From assembly GCA_038062615.1 (NCBI GenBank), contig JBBTWV010000038.1, positions 1 to 30,024 on the forward strand: 30,024 nt of DNA, written 5' to 3'. Below, one piece after another: positions 1-7,611 of the stretch. The notes beneath the pieces were generated by a model that saw only the letters and a list, made by a program, of their open reading frames with translations, was not told the DNA's origin and made no database searches. This DNA comes from JBBTWV01 sp038062615. Its GTDB lineage: Bacteria > Patescibacteriota > Gracilibacteria > UBA1369 > UM-FILTER-53-11. How positions within the stretch are numbered: position 1 is the stretch's first letter; the number at the start of each line of letters is the position of its first letter. The position numbers and the translations under genes are program-made.

Positions 1-1
1 T

Positions 2-556
2 TTCTCCTTCCAGAGCGAAGGACCTCTGGATATGCGGTTTGATACTCGCCAACCGCTTACCGCCGCCGTCATTGCCAACACCTACTCACTCAAAGACTTA
101 CAATTTATCTTTCAAATCTATGGAGAAGAAAAGTTTTCTTATCGGATTGCCAAGGAAATGGTTGAACATCGCCGCCGTGAGCCATTTACGACCACATCGC
201 AGCTTGCGAATTGCATCGCCAATATCTTCTCTCGCGGTAAGAAGGATTTCTACTTTAAGCGACACCCGGCAACCCGTGTCTTCCAAGCCTTACGAATTGC
301 CACCAATCGGGAGGTAGAAGTGCTTGGCATTGCTCTTGCCGCCGCCATCCAAAATATTTCGCTGGGAGGAAGAATCGTCGTTATCTCCTACCACTCCATT
401 GAAGATCGGATCGCCAAAAATATGTTTCGGGACGGTAAAAAGGAAGGCACGCTGAGTGTCCTCACCAAAAAACCGCTCGAACCCGAGGAAGAAGAAGTCG
501 CCGCCAATCGCCGCAGTAGAAGCGCCAAACTGCGAGCCGCCGAAAAAATAATTTAG
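2..556 (+). CDS. rsmH: 16S rRNA (cytosine-1402-N4)-methyltransferase RsmH, C-terminal part
   Basis: RsmH (MraW) methylates N4 of C1402 in 16S rRNA using S-adenosylmethionine, in the cytoplasm. The gene is cut by the window edge: the frame is already open at base 2 and reads FSFQSEGPLDMRFD, matching the family's GFSF..DGPLDMRMD segment, so the ATG at 32 is internal. Further family signatures follow: YGEEKFSYRIAKEMVEHR, the HPATRVFQALRI stretch, GGRIVVISYHSIEDRI, and the C-terminal EEEEVAANRRSRSAKLRAAE. About 184 residues are visible, against roughly 300 for the whole protein; the N-terminal SAM-binding motif lies outside. The next gene encodes an FtsL-like protein, the usual neighbour in division/cell-wall clusters. 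Identity is close to certain. Confidence 0.96.
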   Translation, partial: FSFQSEGPLDMRFDTRQPLTAAVIANTYSLKDLQFIFQIYGEEKFSYRIAKEMVEHRRREPFTTTSQLANCIANIFSRGKKDFYFKRHPATRVFQALRIATNREVEVLGIALAAAIQNISLGGRIVVISYHSIEDRIAKNMFRDGKKEGTLSVLTKKPLEPEEEEVAANRRSRSAKLRAAEKII

Positions 557-590
557 CAGGCCGAGCCCGTCACGAGGCTAAGCAATTAAT

Positions 591-603
591 GCGCCGAAGG
601 CGC
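591..603 (+). terminator. Small GC hairpin after rsmH, possible weak terminator
   Basis: GCGCC-GAA-GGCGC forms a perfect 5-bp stem with a 3-nt loop, extended by one T-A pair. A run of five T begins about 12 nt after the stem (615-619), which is too far for a classical intrinsic terminator. It lies in the 125-bp rsmH-ftsL gap, so partial termination or mRNA processing is possible. Seen in sequence; function inferred. Confidence 0.3.
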
Positions 604-624
604 AACCATTAGAATTTTTCTTCC

Positions 625-659
625 CAGCCCCAGAGGTAATCCAGCATCTCTCGGGGCTG
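625..659 (+). promoter_or_regulatory. Strong hairpin in the leader of the ftsL-like gene
   Basis: CAGCCCCAGAG (625-635) pairs with CTCTCGGGGCTG (648-659): 7 bp, a single bulged C at 652, then 4 bp, around a 12-nt loop. The hairpin ends 22 nt before the ATG at 682 and has no U-run after it, so it is more likely a leader structure or processing site than a terminator. Confidence 0.4.
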
Positions 660-681
660 TGGAAGCGCAAAATCACCATTT

Positions 682-1044
682 ATGTCACAGCTCATACTTA
701 CAAGATCATCGCAATTCCATCGCGCTCTGCGAAGTGCAGGAACTTTTCCACTCACACTCCGCGTCGGTAAGTTCTTCTTGTTTTTTGCCATGACTTTTTT
801 GATTGGCCTCCTTAGTTTTTTCTATCTTGTGAAGTTTACGGAAATTCATACAAAAGGCTACCAGCTCCGCAAACTCGAGATGGAACGCGACCGGCTCATG
901 TCATCGCGCGAGGTGCAAAGTACCGGCATCTCAAAGCTTAAAGCCCTTAACTCCATCCGCGAGAGTTCAAAAATTTCACAAATGGTGCCCGCTCGGACGC
1001 CAATCTACCTGCGGCAGGATGGGAACGTAGCGCAGTTGCCATAA
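682..1044 (+). CDS. ftsL: FtsL-like division protein
   Basis: Short bitopic membrane protein of 120 residues. A basic N-terminus (about 1-28) precedes one transmembrane helix (about 29-50, rich in F and L). A heptad-like charged stretch follows (about 55-100), and then a short tail. This is the plan of FtsL/DivIC proteins, which bridge the divisome and septal wall synthesis with the coiled coil outside the membrane. The primary sequence is too divergent to prove it; the call rests on architecture and on position directly after rsmH, where ftsL normally sits. No septal transpeptidase gene follows, unlike typical clusters. No Shine-Dalgarno is seen before the ATG, and the next in-frame ATG (790) would fall inside the membrane helix. 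Confidence 0.7.
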   Translation: MSQLILTRSSQFHRALRSAGTFPLTLRVGKFFLFFAMTFLIGLLSFFYLVKFTEIHTKGYQLRKLEMERDRLMSSREVQSTGISKLKALNSIRESSKISQMVPARTPIYLRQDGNVAQLP

Positions 1045-1064
1045 CATCATAAAAATGCTATAAT
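1036..1064 (+). promoter_or_regulatory. Sigma-70-type promoter for the 1092 gene
   Basis: TTGCCA (1036-1041), a 17-bp spacer, and TATAAT (1059-1064). The -35 hexamer is also the last two sense codons of ftsL. Predicted transcription starts near 1071, about 20 nt before the ATG at 1092. Confidence 0.75.
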
Positions 1065-1091
1065 AAACTAAAATAAATAAACAAAAATATT

Positions 1092-1853
1092 ATGGCTCAA
1101 GCAGAGGAACCAAAAGGCCCAGAAAAGCTTATTTATGCTAATGGGAGAAAACCTGCCGAAGAGTTACTCCAAGATTTTCAAAATGGCACGGATGAAAAGG
1201 AGTGGATGAAGAAGTTTGATAAGGTTTTTTCCGAAGACTATCTTCGTCATGCGCTCATAGATTTAGGAGACCAACTGCACGGGAAGACAGAGAATTTATC
1301 TTTGGCAGAAAGGGTAAAACTTTTTGCTGAACTGAGTAAAATTACTGAAAATAAGAGTGGGCTTGTCCGCGTAAAAGAAAAATATGGGCTGAAAAGTTAT
1401 CGGGAAGATCGGGAGGCTTTGGATCCCCTTACAGATAGAGAAATACGCGTCCAGATGCTTACCCGTTTTTTGGGATTAATTTATGACTACGAACTTGTAA
1501 ACCGTGGACTTGCGGCGCAAAGGCTAAAGCTCTTGGCCCAAGAAGTTGAGGGAAAGGCCATCGCGTTTCCGTCAGATATTCGCGAATCTTCTCGCGCGGC
1601 CATTGAGGCATTAAATAAAGTGGCGACGGGAAAGTTTGATGCAGAAAGGGACATTGAGGAGTCGTATGTGGCGTTGCCTAGTTCGCAGGAGTTTTTAAGC
1701 GGCGTCCAGATGTTAAAAAATCACGGCAATAGTAAGGATCTCAAAGAAGGCGATGTTGCTTATATTCTCTACATACAATTTAAGGGAGTTGATGACCCGG
1801 TCGTTTTTGCCATCGGCAAACAGAGTGAAGTTTTGGCGATGTTTGCTGACTGA
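1092..1853 (+). CDS. Hypothetical protein, 253 aa
   Basis: I do not recognise this protein. It is soluble, mostly helical by composition and highly charged, with no signal peptide or membrane segment. The C-terminal part (about 205-253) looks like a small alpha/beta piece with DVAYILYIQFKGVDDPVVFAIG. It has its own near-consensus promoter overlapping the end of ftsL, so it can be expressed independently of the division genes. It ends 3 bp from the convergent aldolase gene. Codon usage and length support a genuine gene; function cannot be inferred. Confidence 0.85.
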   Translation: MAQAEEPKGPEKLIYANGRKPAEELLQDFQNGTDEKEWMKKFDKVFSEDYLRHALIDLGDQLHGKTENLSLAERVKLFAELSKITENKSGLVRVKEKYGLKSYREDREALDPLTDREIRVQMLTRFLGLIYDYELVNRGLAAQRLKLLAQEVEGKAIAFPSDIRESSRAAIEALNKVATGKFDAERDIEESYVALPSSQEFLSGVQMLKNHGNSKDLKEGDVAYILYIQFKGVDDPVVFAIGKQSEVLAMFAD

Positions 1854-1856
1854 GTT

Positions 1857-2879
1857 TTAGAGTGCAGTTTCCAGAGCCGGTTCGTACTTGCCCAGCGCGG
1901 CAAGGCTGTTTAACTGAGCCCGATGCGTAACGGCATGCTTGGCTCTTTCCACATCTTTCATATTAGTAGCCCAGATTTTAAGCGCGGCGGCTTGAAGCGC
2001 GCGGCCATAAGAAAAGCTCAGCGGCCAGGGCAAGTGGCGATCCATGCGATTCATGGTGTCCAAATGCGCGGTGGCTTTTTCATCGCTTTGCCCGCCTGAA
2101 AGAAACACAATGCCTGCTAAATTTTCCGGCACGTTTTCTTTAAGACATTCAAGCGTTTCCTGCGCCACTTCTTCTGTAAAAACTTGCTTTGTAACATCTT
2201 TACCCGGCAGCACCATGCTGGTTTTGAGGATGGTTCCTTCTAAAGCGACGCCCTGCTGAGCAAGTTCTTTAAAAAGCGTTTTAAGCATTAAGGTAGTGAC
2301 CTCATAGCAACGTTCCATGGAGTGGCTGCCGTCCATAAGGACTTCCGGCTCCACCATTGGCACAATATCGGCTTCTTGGCAAAGCGCCGCGTAACGAGCC
2401 AGCGCATGAGCATTGGCCATTATGCAGGCCTGGCTTGGAATGCCATCCCCAATCGTAATAACCGCACGCCACTTGGCAAACTGCGCACCCAAAGCCTTAT
2501 ATTCCGCCAGTCGTCCGCGGAGTCCATCTAAACCTTCGGTAATTTTTTCACCGGGATGAAGCGCCATGTCTTGCGCGCCGGTATCTACTTTAATGCCTGG
2601 AATCATGCCTTTTTTTTGGAGGATTTTGGCAAAGGGAGTGCCATCTTTAAGGGCTTGCCTCAGCGTCTCATCAAACAAAATCATGCCACTGATGTACTGC
2701 TCAATGCCATCGGCGGTGATGAGGAGTTCGCGGTAGGCGCGGCGGTTTTCTTCACTGCATTCCAACCCGTACGCATCAAATCTTTTTTTGCAGGTGGAGT
2801 GGCTTTCATCTATGGCCAGAATTCCTTTTCCCGAGGCCACCATGGCTTTGGCAATTTTGGAGAGCGTGTCTTTATTCAT
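1857..2879 (-). CDS. Fructose-bisphosphate aldolase, class I
   Basis: Cytoplasmic enzyme that cleaves or forms fructose-1,6-bisphosphate from dihydroxyacetone phosphate and glyceraldehyde-3-phosphate through a lysine Schiff base. At 340 residues it is close to the length of animal/plant-type class I aldolases. Visible motifs are GILAIDES (Asp24), KVDTGA (97-102), FAKWRAV (Lys136), MVEPEVLMDG (Glu177), LEGTILKTSMVLPG with the Schiff-base Lys219, FLSGGQSDE, and PLSFSYGRALQ. All expected catalytic residues are present. It converges on the unknown plus-strand gene with 3 bp between. A promoter lies about 30 nt upstream on the minus strand. Class I FBPase is encoded nearby on the other strand, suggesting gluconeogenic or reversible glycolytic use. 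Confidence 0.97.
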   Translation of the reverse strand: MNKDTLSKIAKAMVASGKGILAIDESHSTCKKRFDAYGLECSEENRRAYRELLITADGIEQYISGMILFDETLRQALKDGTPFAKILQKKGMIPGIKVDTGAQDMALHPGEKITEGLDGLRGRLAEYKALGAQFAKWRAVITIGDGIPSQACIMANAHALARYAALCQEADIVPMVEPEVLMDGSHSMERCYEVTTLMLKTLFKELAQQGVALEGTILKTSMVLPGKDVTKQVFTEEVAQETLECLKENVPENLAGIVFLSGGQSDEKATAHLDTMNRMDRHLPWPLSFSYGRALQAAALKIWATNMKDVERAKHAVTHRAQLNSLAALGKYEPALETAL

Positions 2880-2908
2880 AGGGCGTTTTAGAGAGTAAAA
2901 TTGGCTTT

Positions 2909-2936
2909 ATGATAGAGGAAACTGGAGCATCGGCAA
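2909..2936 (-). promoter_or_regulatory. Promoter for class I aldolase
   Basis: On the minus strand: TTGCCG, 16-bp spacer, TATCAT; the -10 ends 29 nt before the aldolase ATG at 2879. It lies back to back with the relBE promoter. Confidence 0.6.
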
Positions 2937-2951
2937 GGCTATTTGAAATAC

Positions 2952-2980
2952 TTGCAATTTACATATATAATATATATAAT
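2952..2980 (+). promoter_or_regulatory. Promoter and AT-rich operator candidate of the RelBE-type pair
   Basis: TTGCAA (2952-2957), 17-bp spacer, TATAAT (2975-2980). The spacer and -10 lie in an alternating TA tract, including TATATA-A-TATATA, which is symmetric. Such tracts are suitable operators for ribbon-helix-helix antitoxins, which usually autorepress. The promoter match is seen; the operator role is inferred. Confidence 0.65.
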
Positions 2981-3024
2981 AAGTATATAGATTGTAGTTA
3001 ATTCTTTACTCGTCACTGCGAAAT

Positions 3025-3246
3025 ATGGCTCTCCTCCAAGTACATATTGATGAAAAATTGAAGAAGGCTCTTCGGAAAAAAGCTGAAATGTACGATGTGC
3101 CGGTCACTTCGCTCGTTCGAATTGTTCTTGTTAAGTCTTTTATGGAAGATGAAGAAAGAAAAGGGAAACCAGGAAATGTATTTAATGCGGAGCGTGACAA
3201 TAAAGGGAAGGGTCTACCTATTGATGACCTTATCGGATTACTCTAA
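3025..3246 (+). CDS. RelB/DinJ-like ribbon-helix-helix antitoxin
   Basis: A 73-residue protein whose first 40 residues read as a ribbon-helix-helix module. A short strand (LLQVHIDEKLK) is followed by a helix (KKALRKKAEMYDV), a PVTSLVR turn and a second helix. The polar C-terminal tail, about residues 42-73, would be the toxin-binding part. It is followed after 8 bp by a RelE-family toxin gene, the usual antitoxin-toxin order. It should neutralise the toxin and repress its own promoter through the TA-rich tract at 2963-2980. The family within the ribbon-helix-helix group is uncertain; antitoxin status rests on fold plus neighbour. Confidence 0.82.
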   Translation: MALLQVHIDEKLKKALRKKAEMYDVPVTSLVRIVLVKSFMEDEERKGKPGNVFNAERDNKGKGLPIDDLIGLL

Positions 3247-3254
3247 GGATTCTG

Positions 3255-3491
3255 ATGCCAGATAAAATTGCAAAATTCATAAGTTCGCTGGATTCAAAAA
3301 CGCGAGCGAAGTTGAAGAAAAAGTTAGAACTCCTCAAGCGTGATCCTTTTCGGATGAAAGACGTAAAGAAACTCAAGGGGTTGGGAGAAGATACTTACCG
3401 ACTTCGCGTTGGGAAGATACGAATCATTTATCGAATCGTAAATAATGGAGTGGAAGTGGTTGATGTAGATTACCGCGGGAATATTTACTAG
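3255..3491 (+). CDS. RelE/ParE-superfamily toxin
   Basis: A 78-residue basic protein with the superfamily's plan. Two N-terminal helices (residues 1-30) precede a KKLKGLGEDTYRLRVGKIRIIYRI segment, which forms the central strands, and the C-terminal VDVDYRGNIY. The YRLRVGKIRIIY core is typical of RelE-type mRNA interferases, which cleave mRNA in the ribosome; ParE gyrase inhibitors share the fold, so the target is not certain. An AAGGA Shine-Dalgarno-like sequence sits about 8 nt before the ATG, one of the few in this window. It overlaps nothing and is followed after 9 bp by the FBPase gene, so all three may share a transcript. Confidence 0.87.
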   Translation: MPDKIAKFISSLDSKTRAKLKKKLELLKRDPFRMKDVKKLKGLGEDTYRLRVGKIRIIYRIVNNGVEVVDVDYRGNIY

Positions 3492-3500
3492 AATGTCCGC

Positions 3501-4481
3501 GTGATATCTCTCAGCGAATTTTTACAAAAAACCGGCACGGAACCAAAACTCGCGCGGCTGATGGGCGAAGTTATTCCCGGTGCCGTCATCAAAATTCAAA
3601 AAGCCATTACTCAGCAGAAGGATGCGCCGCTTGGGCGCATTAACTTGCTTAACCTCGCTGAGGCTCGGTCTAAAGGCGAAAAAGCGGGGACCATAAACGC
3701 CTCCGGCGAGACTCAGCTGGCGCTTGATGTGCAAGCCAATAACATCGCCGTGGAAGAGTTGAAAAAATCTAAATTGGTGTGGTGGATTGGTTCTGAGGAG
3801 CTTGAAGATCCGGAGCAAATAGGTGATGAAAATTATCCGTTTACGGTGATGTTTGATCCGCTTGATGGTTCTTCTCTGGTGGATGTGAACTTTGCGGTGG
3901 GCTCTATTTTTGGCGTGTATGAGTGGCCGCAAGATAAAGCTCAGCGCTGGGAAACCATGCAAACACCGCGCACCGGCGATGAACAAGTTGCGGCTTGTTA
4001 TGCCGTTTACGGTCCGCACACCACACTCGTTATGACCGTCAAAAAAGGCACGCATGAGTTTCGCTTAGCGGAGGACGGAAAATTTTACCTTACCAAAGAA
4101 AATCTTAATGTTGCACCGAAGGCCAAACATTTTGCGCCGGGCAATTTGCGCGCCGCCGCGGAAAGTGAAGGCTATTTGCGCTGGGTAAACGACTGCATTA
4201 AAAATGGCTTAACCTTGCGATATTCTGGCGGCATGGTTCCCGACGTAAACCATATCCTTATAAAAGGCGACGGGATTTTTGCCTACCCAGGATATACAAA
4301 AGCGCCTGCTGGAAAGCTGCGGCTGCTTTTTGAGTGTAATCCGATGGCTCTACTTATGGAGCAGGCGGGTGGTGCCGCCACCGATGGGAAAGAGAGAATC
4401 CTTTCTAAGTTAGTGACGGAGCTTCATCAGCGGACGCCGATTTTGTTAGGTTCGCGCGAAGCCATGATCTTGTCATGGTGA
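3501..4481 (+). CDS. fbp: Fructose-1,6-bisphosphatase, class I
   Basis: Hydrolyses fructose-1,6-bisphosphate to fructose-6-phosphate, the committed gluconeogenic step. The 326 residues match the class I length. Signatures: WWIGSEELEDP with metal-binding Glu99/Glu100, FDPLDGSSLVDVN (Asp119, Asp122, metal and substrate phosphate), LTLRYSGGMVPDVNHIL, and the active-site segment GKLRLLFECNPMALLMEQAGG. The start must be GTG at 3501: the frame is closed by a TAG at 3489-3491, and the ATG at 3493 is in another frame and stops at once. It follows the RelE-type gene by 9 bp and probably depends on the relBE promoter. Together with the nearby class I aldolase it gives two successive gluconeogenic enzymes. 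Confidence 0.96.
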   Translation: MISLSEFLQKTGTEPKLARLMGEVIPGAVIKIQKAITQQKDAPLGRINLLNLAEARSKGEKAGTINASGETQLALDVQANNIAVEELKKSKLVWWIGSEELEDPEQIGDENYPFTVMFDPLDGSSLVDVNFAVGSIFGVYEWPQDKAQRWETMQTPRTGDEQVAACYAVYGPHTTLVMTVKKGTHEFRLAEDGKFYLTKENLNVAPKAKHFAPGNLRAAAESEGYLRWVNDCIKNGLTLRYSGGMVPDVNHILIKGDGIFAYPGYTKAPAGKLRLLFECNPMALLMEQAGGAATDGKERILSKLVTELHQRTPILLGSREAMILSW

Positions 4482-4509
4482 GCCTCATTGGGCTTAGGGT
4501 GATATTTTT
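4480..4509 (+). terminator. Possible weak terminator after fbp
   Basis: AGCC-TCATTG-GGCT gives a 4-bp stem, followed after about 9 nt by five T. The stem is short and the spacing poor, so this is a weak candidate. The rest of the 68-bp gap before 4550 is AT-rich; a TTGACG at 4523-4528 has no properly spaced -10. Confidence 0.2.
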
Positions 4510-4549
4510 CGCTATTCGCTATTTGACGTAATATGAATTTTATGTTTTT

Positions 4550-6043
4550 ATGATGCCTATGAAACACGGGCCAATCCATAAGGAACGTCAACGGGCAAAA
4601 CGAGCACGAGAAAGTGGTCCAAGGCCCGAACATAAAGCCCTTAGCAGCATAAGAAGCAAAGTAAATTTCAAAATTGCCGCGTTGCTTGCGGTACTTGCCG
4701 GCGGTGGTGCTATTACCGTAATTTCACTTATGCGGGGCGGTGAACATCAAGAAGCCAGTGCGGAGTGGCGGCAAAATCAAATCGCTCAATTACAACTCTA
4801 TCTCTCCAAACTCCATGCAGACTTTATCCCCCAGTATTCCAGTGAGCTGTTTGGCGCACAGGAGGTGCCTCAAATTATAGCCGATGGCATGTCCATGCTT
4901 GATAAAACTCTTGAGCAGCTCATTAAAACTGCCGGTTTAACGGAAAAATTTGATGCGCATATGATAGAACTTTTTGGCGAAAGCGGCGAGCCGTATGATT
5001 CAGAAGCATTATTTTCACAAGTGAAACAAGAAACGATTATGTGGCTGTGGAATTCGGGCAACCTGAATATACAAGCACCTATTGAAAAACAGCTCGGAAA
5101 AGAGGTTACGGCTCAAGAAATACCATCCATCCTTTTGCGTCTCGTGAACCGAAGACTCGTTCAAAAGGGCAAAATGATGGTGTCGTATCATGATAGAACA
5201 AAGATTCAAATCGTGGATATAGAACCGGTTGAAGTCGTGCAACTTGCCACCTCTCGGAGTCAGCATCGCTTTATGGCTGTTCACATAAAAGATCCCATTG
5301 TTGCACAAAAAGTAAATGGGGGAAATTACGGCGCCTTTGATCCTGAAACAAATATGATCATATTAAATGATGAATTGAAGCAAGGTGACATTGCAAAAAC
5401 GTATCTAGCCAATGGCGGGCCAAATGGAATCACGTGGATGAAAGATGATGCACAGCAACATGAAGTGAGCGAGAGTGGAACTTTCAGTATGAGCGATGTG
5501 GTGTTGCCTCATGAGGCCATGCATGCCTGGTTGTTTGTGAGTGGAAATAGAGTTCTGGATGCAACGGCGATGCAGGCGGAAAAGCTTTTTACGGATGAGG
5601 AATTGGCGCTCCTGGGCCTTAACCTCAAGGCTACTCTTACAAGTAATATGCTTGATGAACTTTGCGGGCATAGCTTTGGCACGGTTATAGGCGCACAGCA
5701 GAGCGAACTGCTCGGGCGTTATGGTTTTCAGCTGGGGGTGCGTAATCCCGTTACTTCCAAAGCAGACTATGAACTTACTACTGATGTATATAGCCGCTTG
5801 GCCTTGAATGACGGAAATTTTAAGTGGCGAAGCTTATTGGGTACAAAACCTTTTGATGATACTCATATTGGTAAGCAGTTAATTGGTGCCATCAATCAAA
5901 AAACGGTTAAAGCGTATCGTGACATAGGTCAGTCGAGGTTGAGGCGAGGTGACTATTTAACGGTAGGGAATGCATACACGGCGCTTGGCATGCAAGGGCT
6001 TCGTTCCATGGCGAGAAACCTCCGAAGGCCACAGCAGAGATAA
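4550..6043 (+). CDS. Membrane-anchored protein with HExxH motif, putative metallopeptidase
   Basis: A 497-residue protein of no family I can name. A strongly basic N-terminus (1-37) precedes one hydrophobic helix (about 40-60), so the bulk is probably outside the membrane. Residues 318-328 read VLPHEAMHAWL, a hydrophobic-flanked HExxH (321-325) as in zinc peptidases. The segment NMLDELCGHSFG about 45 residues later (Glu370, His374) could supply the third zinc ligand as in gluzincins. The first 300 residues are largely helical. Several in-frame starts are possible (4550, 4553, 4559); they make almost no difference. It heads a plus-strand run ending in the sigma factor and FecR genes. Gene certain, peptidase activity inferred from one motif. 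Confidence 0.75.
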   Translation: MMPMKHGPIHKERQRAKRARESGPRPEHKALSSIRSKVNFKIAALLAVLAGGGAITVISLMRGGEHQEASAEWRQNQIAQLQLYLSKLHADFIPQYSSELFGAQEVPQIIADGMSMLDKTLEQLIKTAGLTEKFDAHMIELFGESGEPYDSEALFSQVKQETIMWLWNSGNLNIQAPIEKQLGKEVTAQEIPSILLRLVNRRLVQKGKMMVSYHDRTKIQIVDIEPVEVVQLATSRSQHRFMAVHIKDPIVAQKVNGGNYGAFDPETNMIILNDELKQGDIAKTYLANGGPNGITWMKDDAQQHEVSESGTFSMSDVVLPHEAMHAWLFVSGNRVLDATAMQAEKLFTDEELALLGLNLKATLTSNMLDELCGHSFGTVIGAQQSELLGRYGFQLGVRNPVTSKADYELTTDVYSRLALNDGNFKWRSLLGTKPFDDTHIGKQLIGAINQKTVKAYRDIGQSRLRRGDYLTVGNAYTALGMQGLRSMARNLRRPQQR

Positions 6044-6066
6044 ATGACCGAACGCACGCTGATTTT

Positions 6067-6089
6067 CTCGACCCTAAACCCTCGACCCT
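6067..6089 (+). repeat. Short direct repeat CTCGACCCT x2
   Basis: CTCGACCCT occurs at 6067-6075 and 6081-6089 (14-bp period), followed by a related GTACCCT. It fills most of the gap before the GTG start at 6103. Possibly a small repeat remnant; no function visible. Confidence 0.45.
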
Positions 6090-6102
6090 GTACCCTGCAC
6101 TT

Positions 6103-7608
6103 GTGCACCGCTTCTTCCTTTTTCTCACTGTCTTCATTACCGGCATGTGCGTGATGGCCATCGAGCTCACCGCATCTCGTTTGCTTGCGCCGTACTTTGG
6201 CGCGTCTCTTTTTATATGGACGAACATTATTAGTGTAGTACTTTTGGCGCTTTCACTTGGATATTATCTTGGTGGAAAACTGGCCGACCGTAGGGAAGGA
6301 AAGCAGCTACAAAAAACCCTCTACATGCTCATTTTTATCACCGGTTTACTGGTAACCCTCATCCCGTTTGTGGGCAAGCCGATCTTCCTGTTAGCTTACG
6401 ATGCGATTTCTAGCCGCACTGCTTCCATTTTTCTTGGATCCCTTGCCGCCACGCTGGGCCTTTTTATGCTTCCTCTCCTTTTACTTGGCATGGTGAGCCC
6501 CATCGCCGCAAAAATCGGGCTTAAAAATAAAGGTGACACTGGCCAAGTTATTGGCTCACTTTACGCTTGTTCAACCCTTGGAAGCCTCATTGGAACTTTT
6601 CTACCCGTGCTCCTCACGATTCCGTTTTTGGGCTCCCGGGAAACATTTTTTCTTTTTGGCGGCGTGCTCATAGTGCTGGGAGTTGTGGGGATGCGCCGAG
6701 TTATTTTTCTGAGTTTTTTACTGATTCCCATCCTCCTTTTTTTCATAAAATCTCCGGTTCACGCTGGCCCAAATATTATTTTTCAAGATGAGTCCGTCTA
6801 CAATTACATCAGCGTCCAAGAGCATGAAGACGGCCAAAGGTCACTGCGCACCAACGAAGGTTTTGGCATCCAGTCGCTTTACCATCCTGGCCGCTTTCTC
6901 ACCGGATTTTATTGGGACGATGCGCTTTTTTTGCCCATCATCAAACCGAATGCACAAAATTTTTTGATTGTGGGTTCTGCCGGTGGTACCAGCGCGCGCC
7001 TGCTCCATCATTTTTTTCCGTCACTCGCGCTCCACGCCGTGGAAATTGATCCGCTCATGGTGCAAGTTTCTCAGCGATTTTTTGGCATGGATGAGGTTCC
7101 CATGGAAACTACCACGGCCGATGGCCGAGTTTTTTTGCAGCAGACAAAGGAAAAATACGACCTCATGATGATTGATGTTTATAAAGACGAGCTCTACATC
7201 CCTTTTCATTTGGCCACCAAGGAATTTTTTGAACTCGCCGCCAGACGCTTGAGTGAAAACGGCATTATGATGATGAATGTGGCCAGCGCCAGCGCCAATG
7301 CGGAGATGGTGGACCTCATCAAAAATACCGTGACGGCGGTTTTTCCGTACACGTATGAACTCCGTGAGACAGCATCTTTTAATACGCTCATTTTTGCTTT
7401 TAAACAAAAGCCGAACTTTTCCTTAATTCAGGAAAAAGGGCTTCCTCCAGATCTTATCTCTCTTGCGGATCGGATCATAAAAGGCATCAAACCGCTGATT
7501 TTGAGTAACGGAAATGGGGTTGCTTACGATAATAGATCTGCCATTGAACTTCTCACCGAAAAAATGATATTCTTCGAGGCCCGCCGAGAACTTGATAAGA
7601 ACTTCTAG
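6103..7608 (+). CDS. Membrane protein fused to a spermidine-synthase-like domain
   Basis: A 501-residue fusion. Residues 1-215 contain about seven hydrophobic helices, opening with the typical GMCVMAIELTASRLLAPYFG segment of this fused family. Residues about 225-490 form a Rossmann methyltransferase/aminopropyltransferase-like domain: LIVGSAGGTSARLL (289-301), an acidic VEIDP loop (Glu314, Asp316), TADGRVF (338-344), and MMIDVYKDELYIP (355-367). The DxxDP-type catalytic motif of true polyamine synthases is absent (DVYKDE instead), so classical spermidine synthase activity is doubtful. The start is GTG at 6103, just ahead of the first helix. It ends 3 bp before the sigma factor gene, suggesting co-transcription. 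Confidence 0.88.
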   Translation: MHRFFLFLTVFITGMCVMAIELTASRLLAPYFGASLFIWTNIISVVLLALSLGYYLGGKLADRREGKQLQKTLYMLIFITGLLVTLIPFVGKPIFLLAYDAISSRTASIFLGSLAATLGLFMLPLLLLGMVSPIAAKIGLKNKGDTGQVIGSLYACSTLGSLIGTFLPVLLTIPFLGSRETFFLFGGVLIVLGVVGMRRVIFLSFLLIPILLFFIKSPVHAGPNIIFQDESVYNYISVQEHEDGQRSLRTNEGFGIQSLYHPGRFLTGFYWDDALFLPIIKPNAQNFLIVGSAGGTSARLLHHFFPSLALHAVEIDPLMVQVSQRFFGMDEVPMETTTADGRVFLQQTKEKYDLMMIDVYKDELYIPFHLATKEFFELAARRLSENGIMMMNVASASANAEMVDLIKNTVTAVFPYTYELRETASFNTLIFAFKQKPNFSLIQEKGLPPDLISLADRIIKGIKPLILSNGNGVAYDNRSAIELLTEKMIFFEARRELDKNF

Positions 7609-7611
7609 TAG

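Noticed and set aside
3522..4055. Long minus-strand ORF opposite fbp
   Set aside because: Shadow of the FBPase gene; no family features.
4523..4552. TTGACG as -35 of the HExxH gene
   Set aside because: A 17-bp spacing would place the -10 on the start codon itself, and no good hexamer is present.
6067..6096. CTCGACCCT repeat as a CRISPR or operator array
   Set aside because: Only two full copies 14 bp apart; too short and no symmetry.
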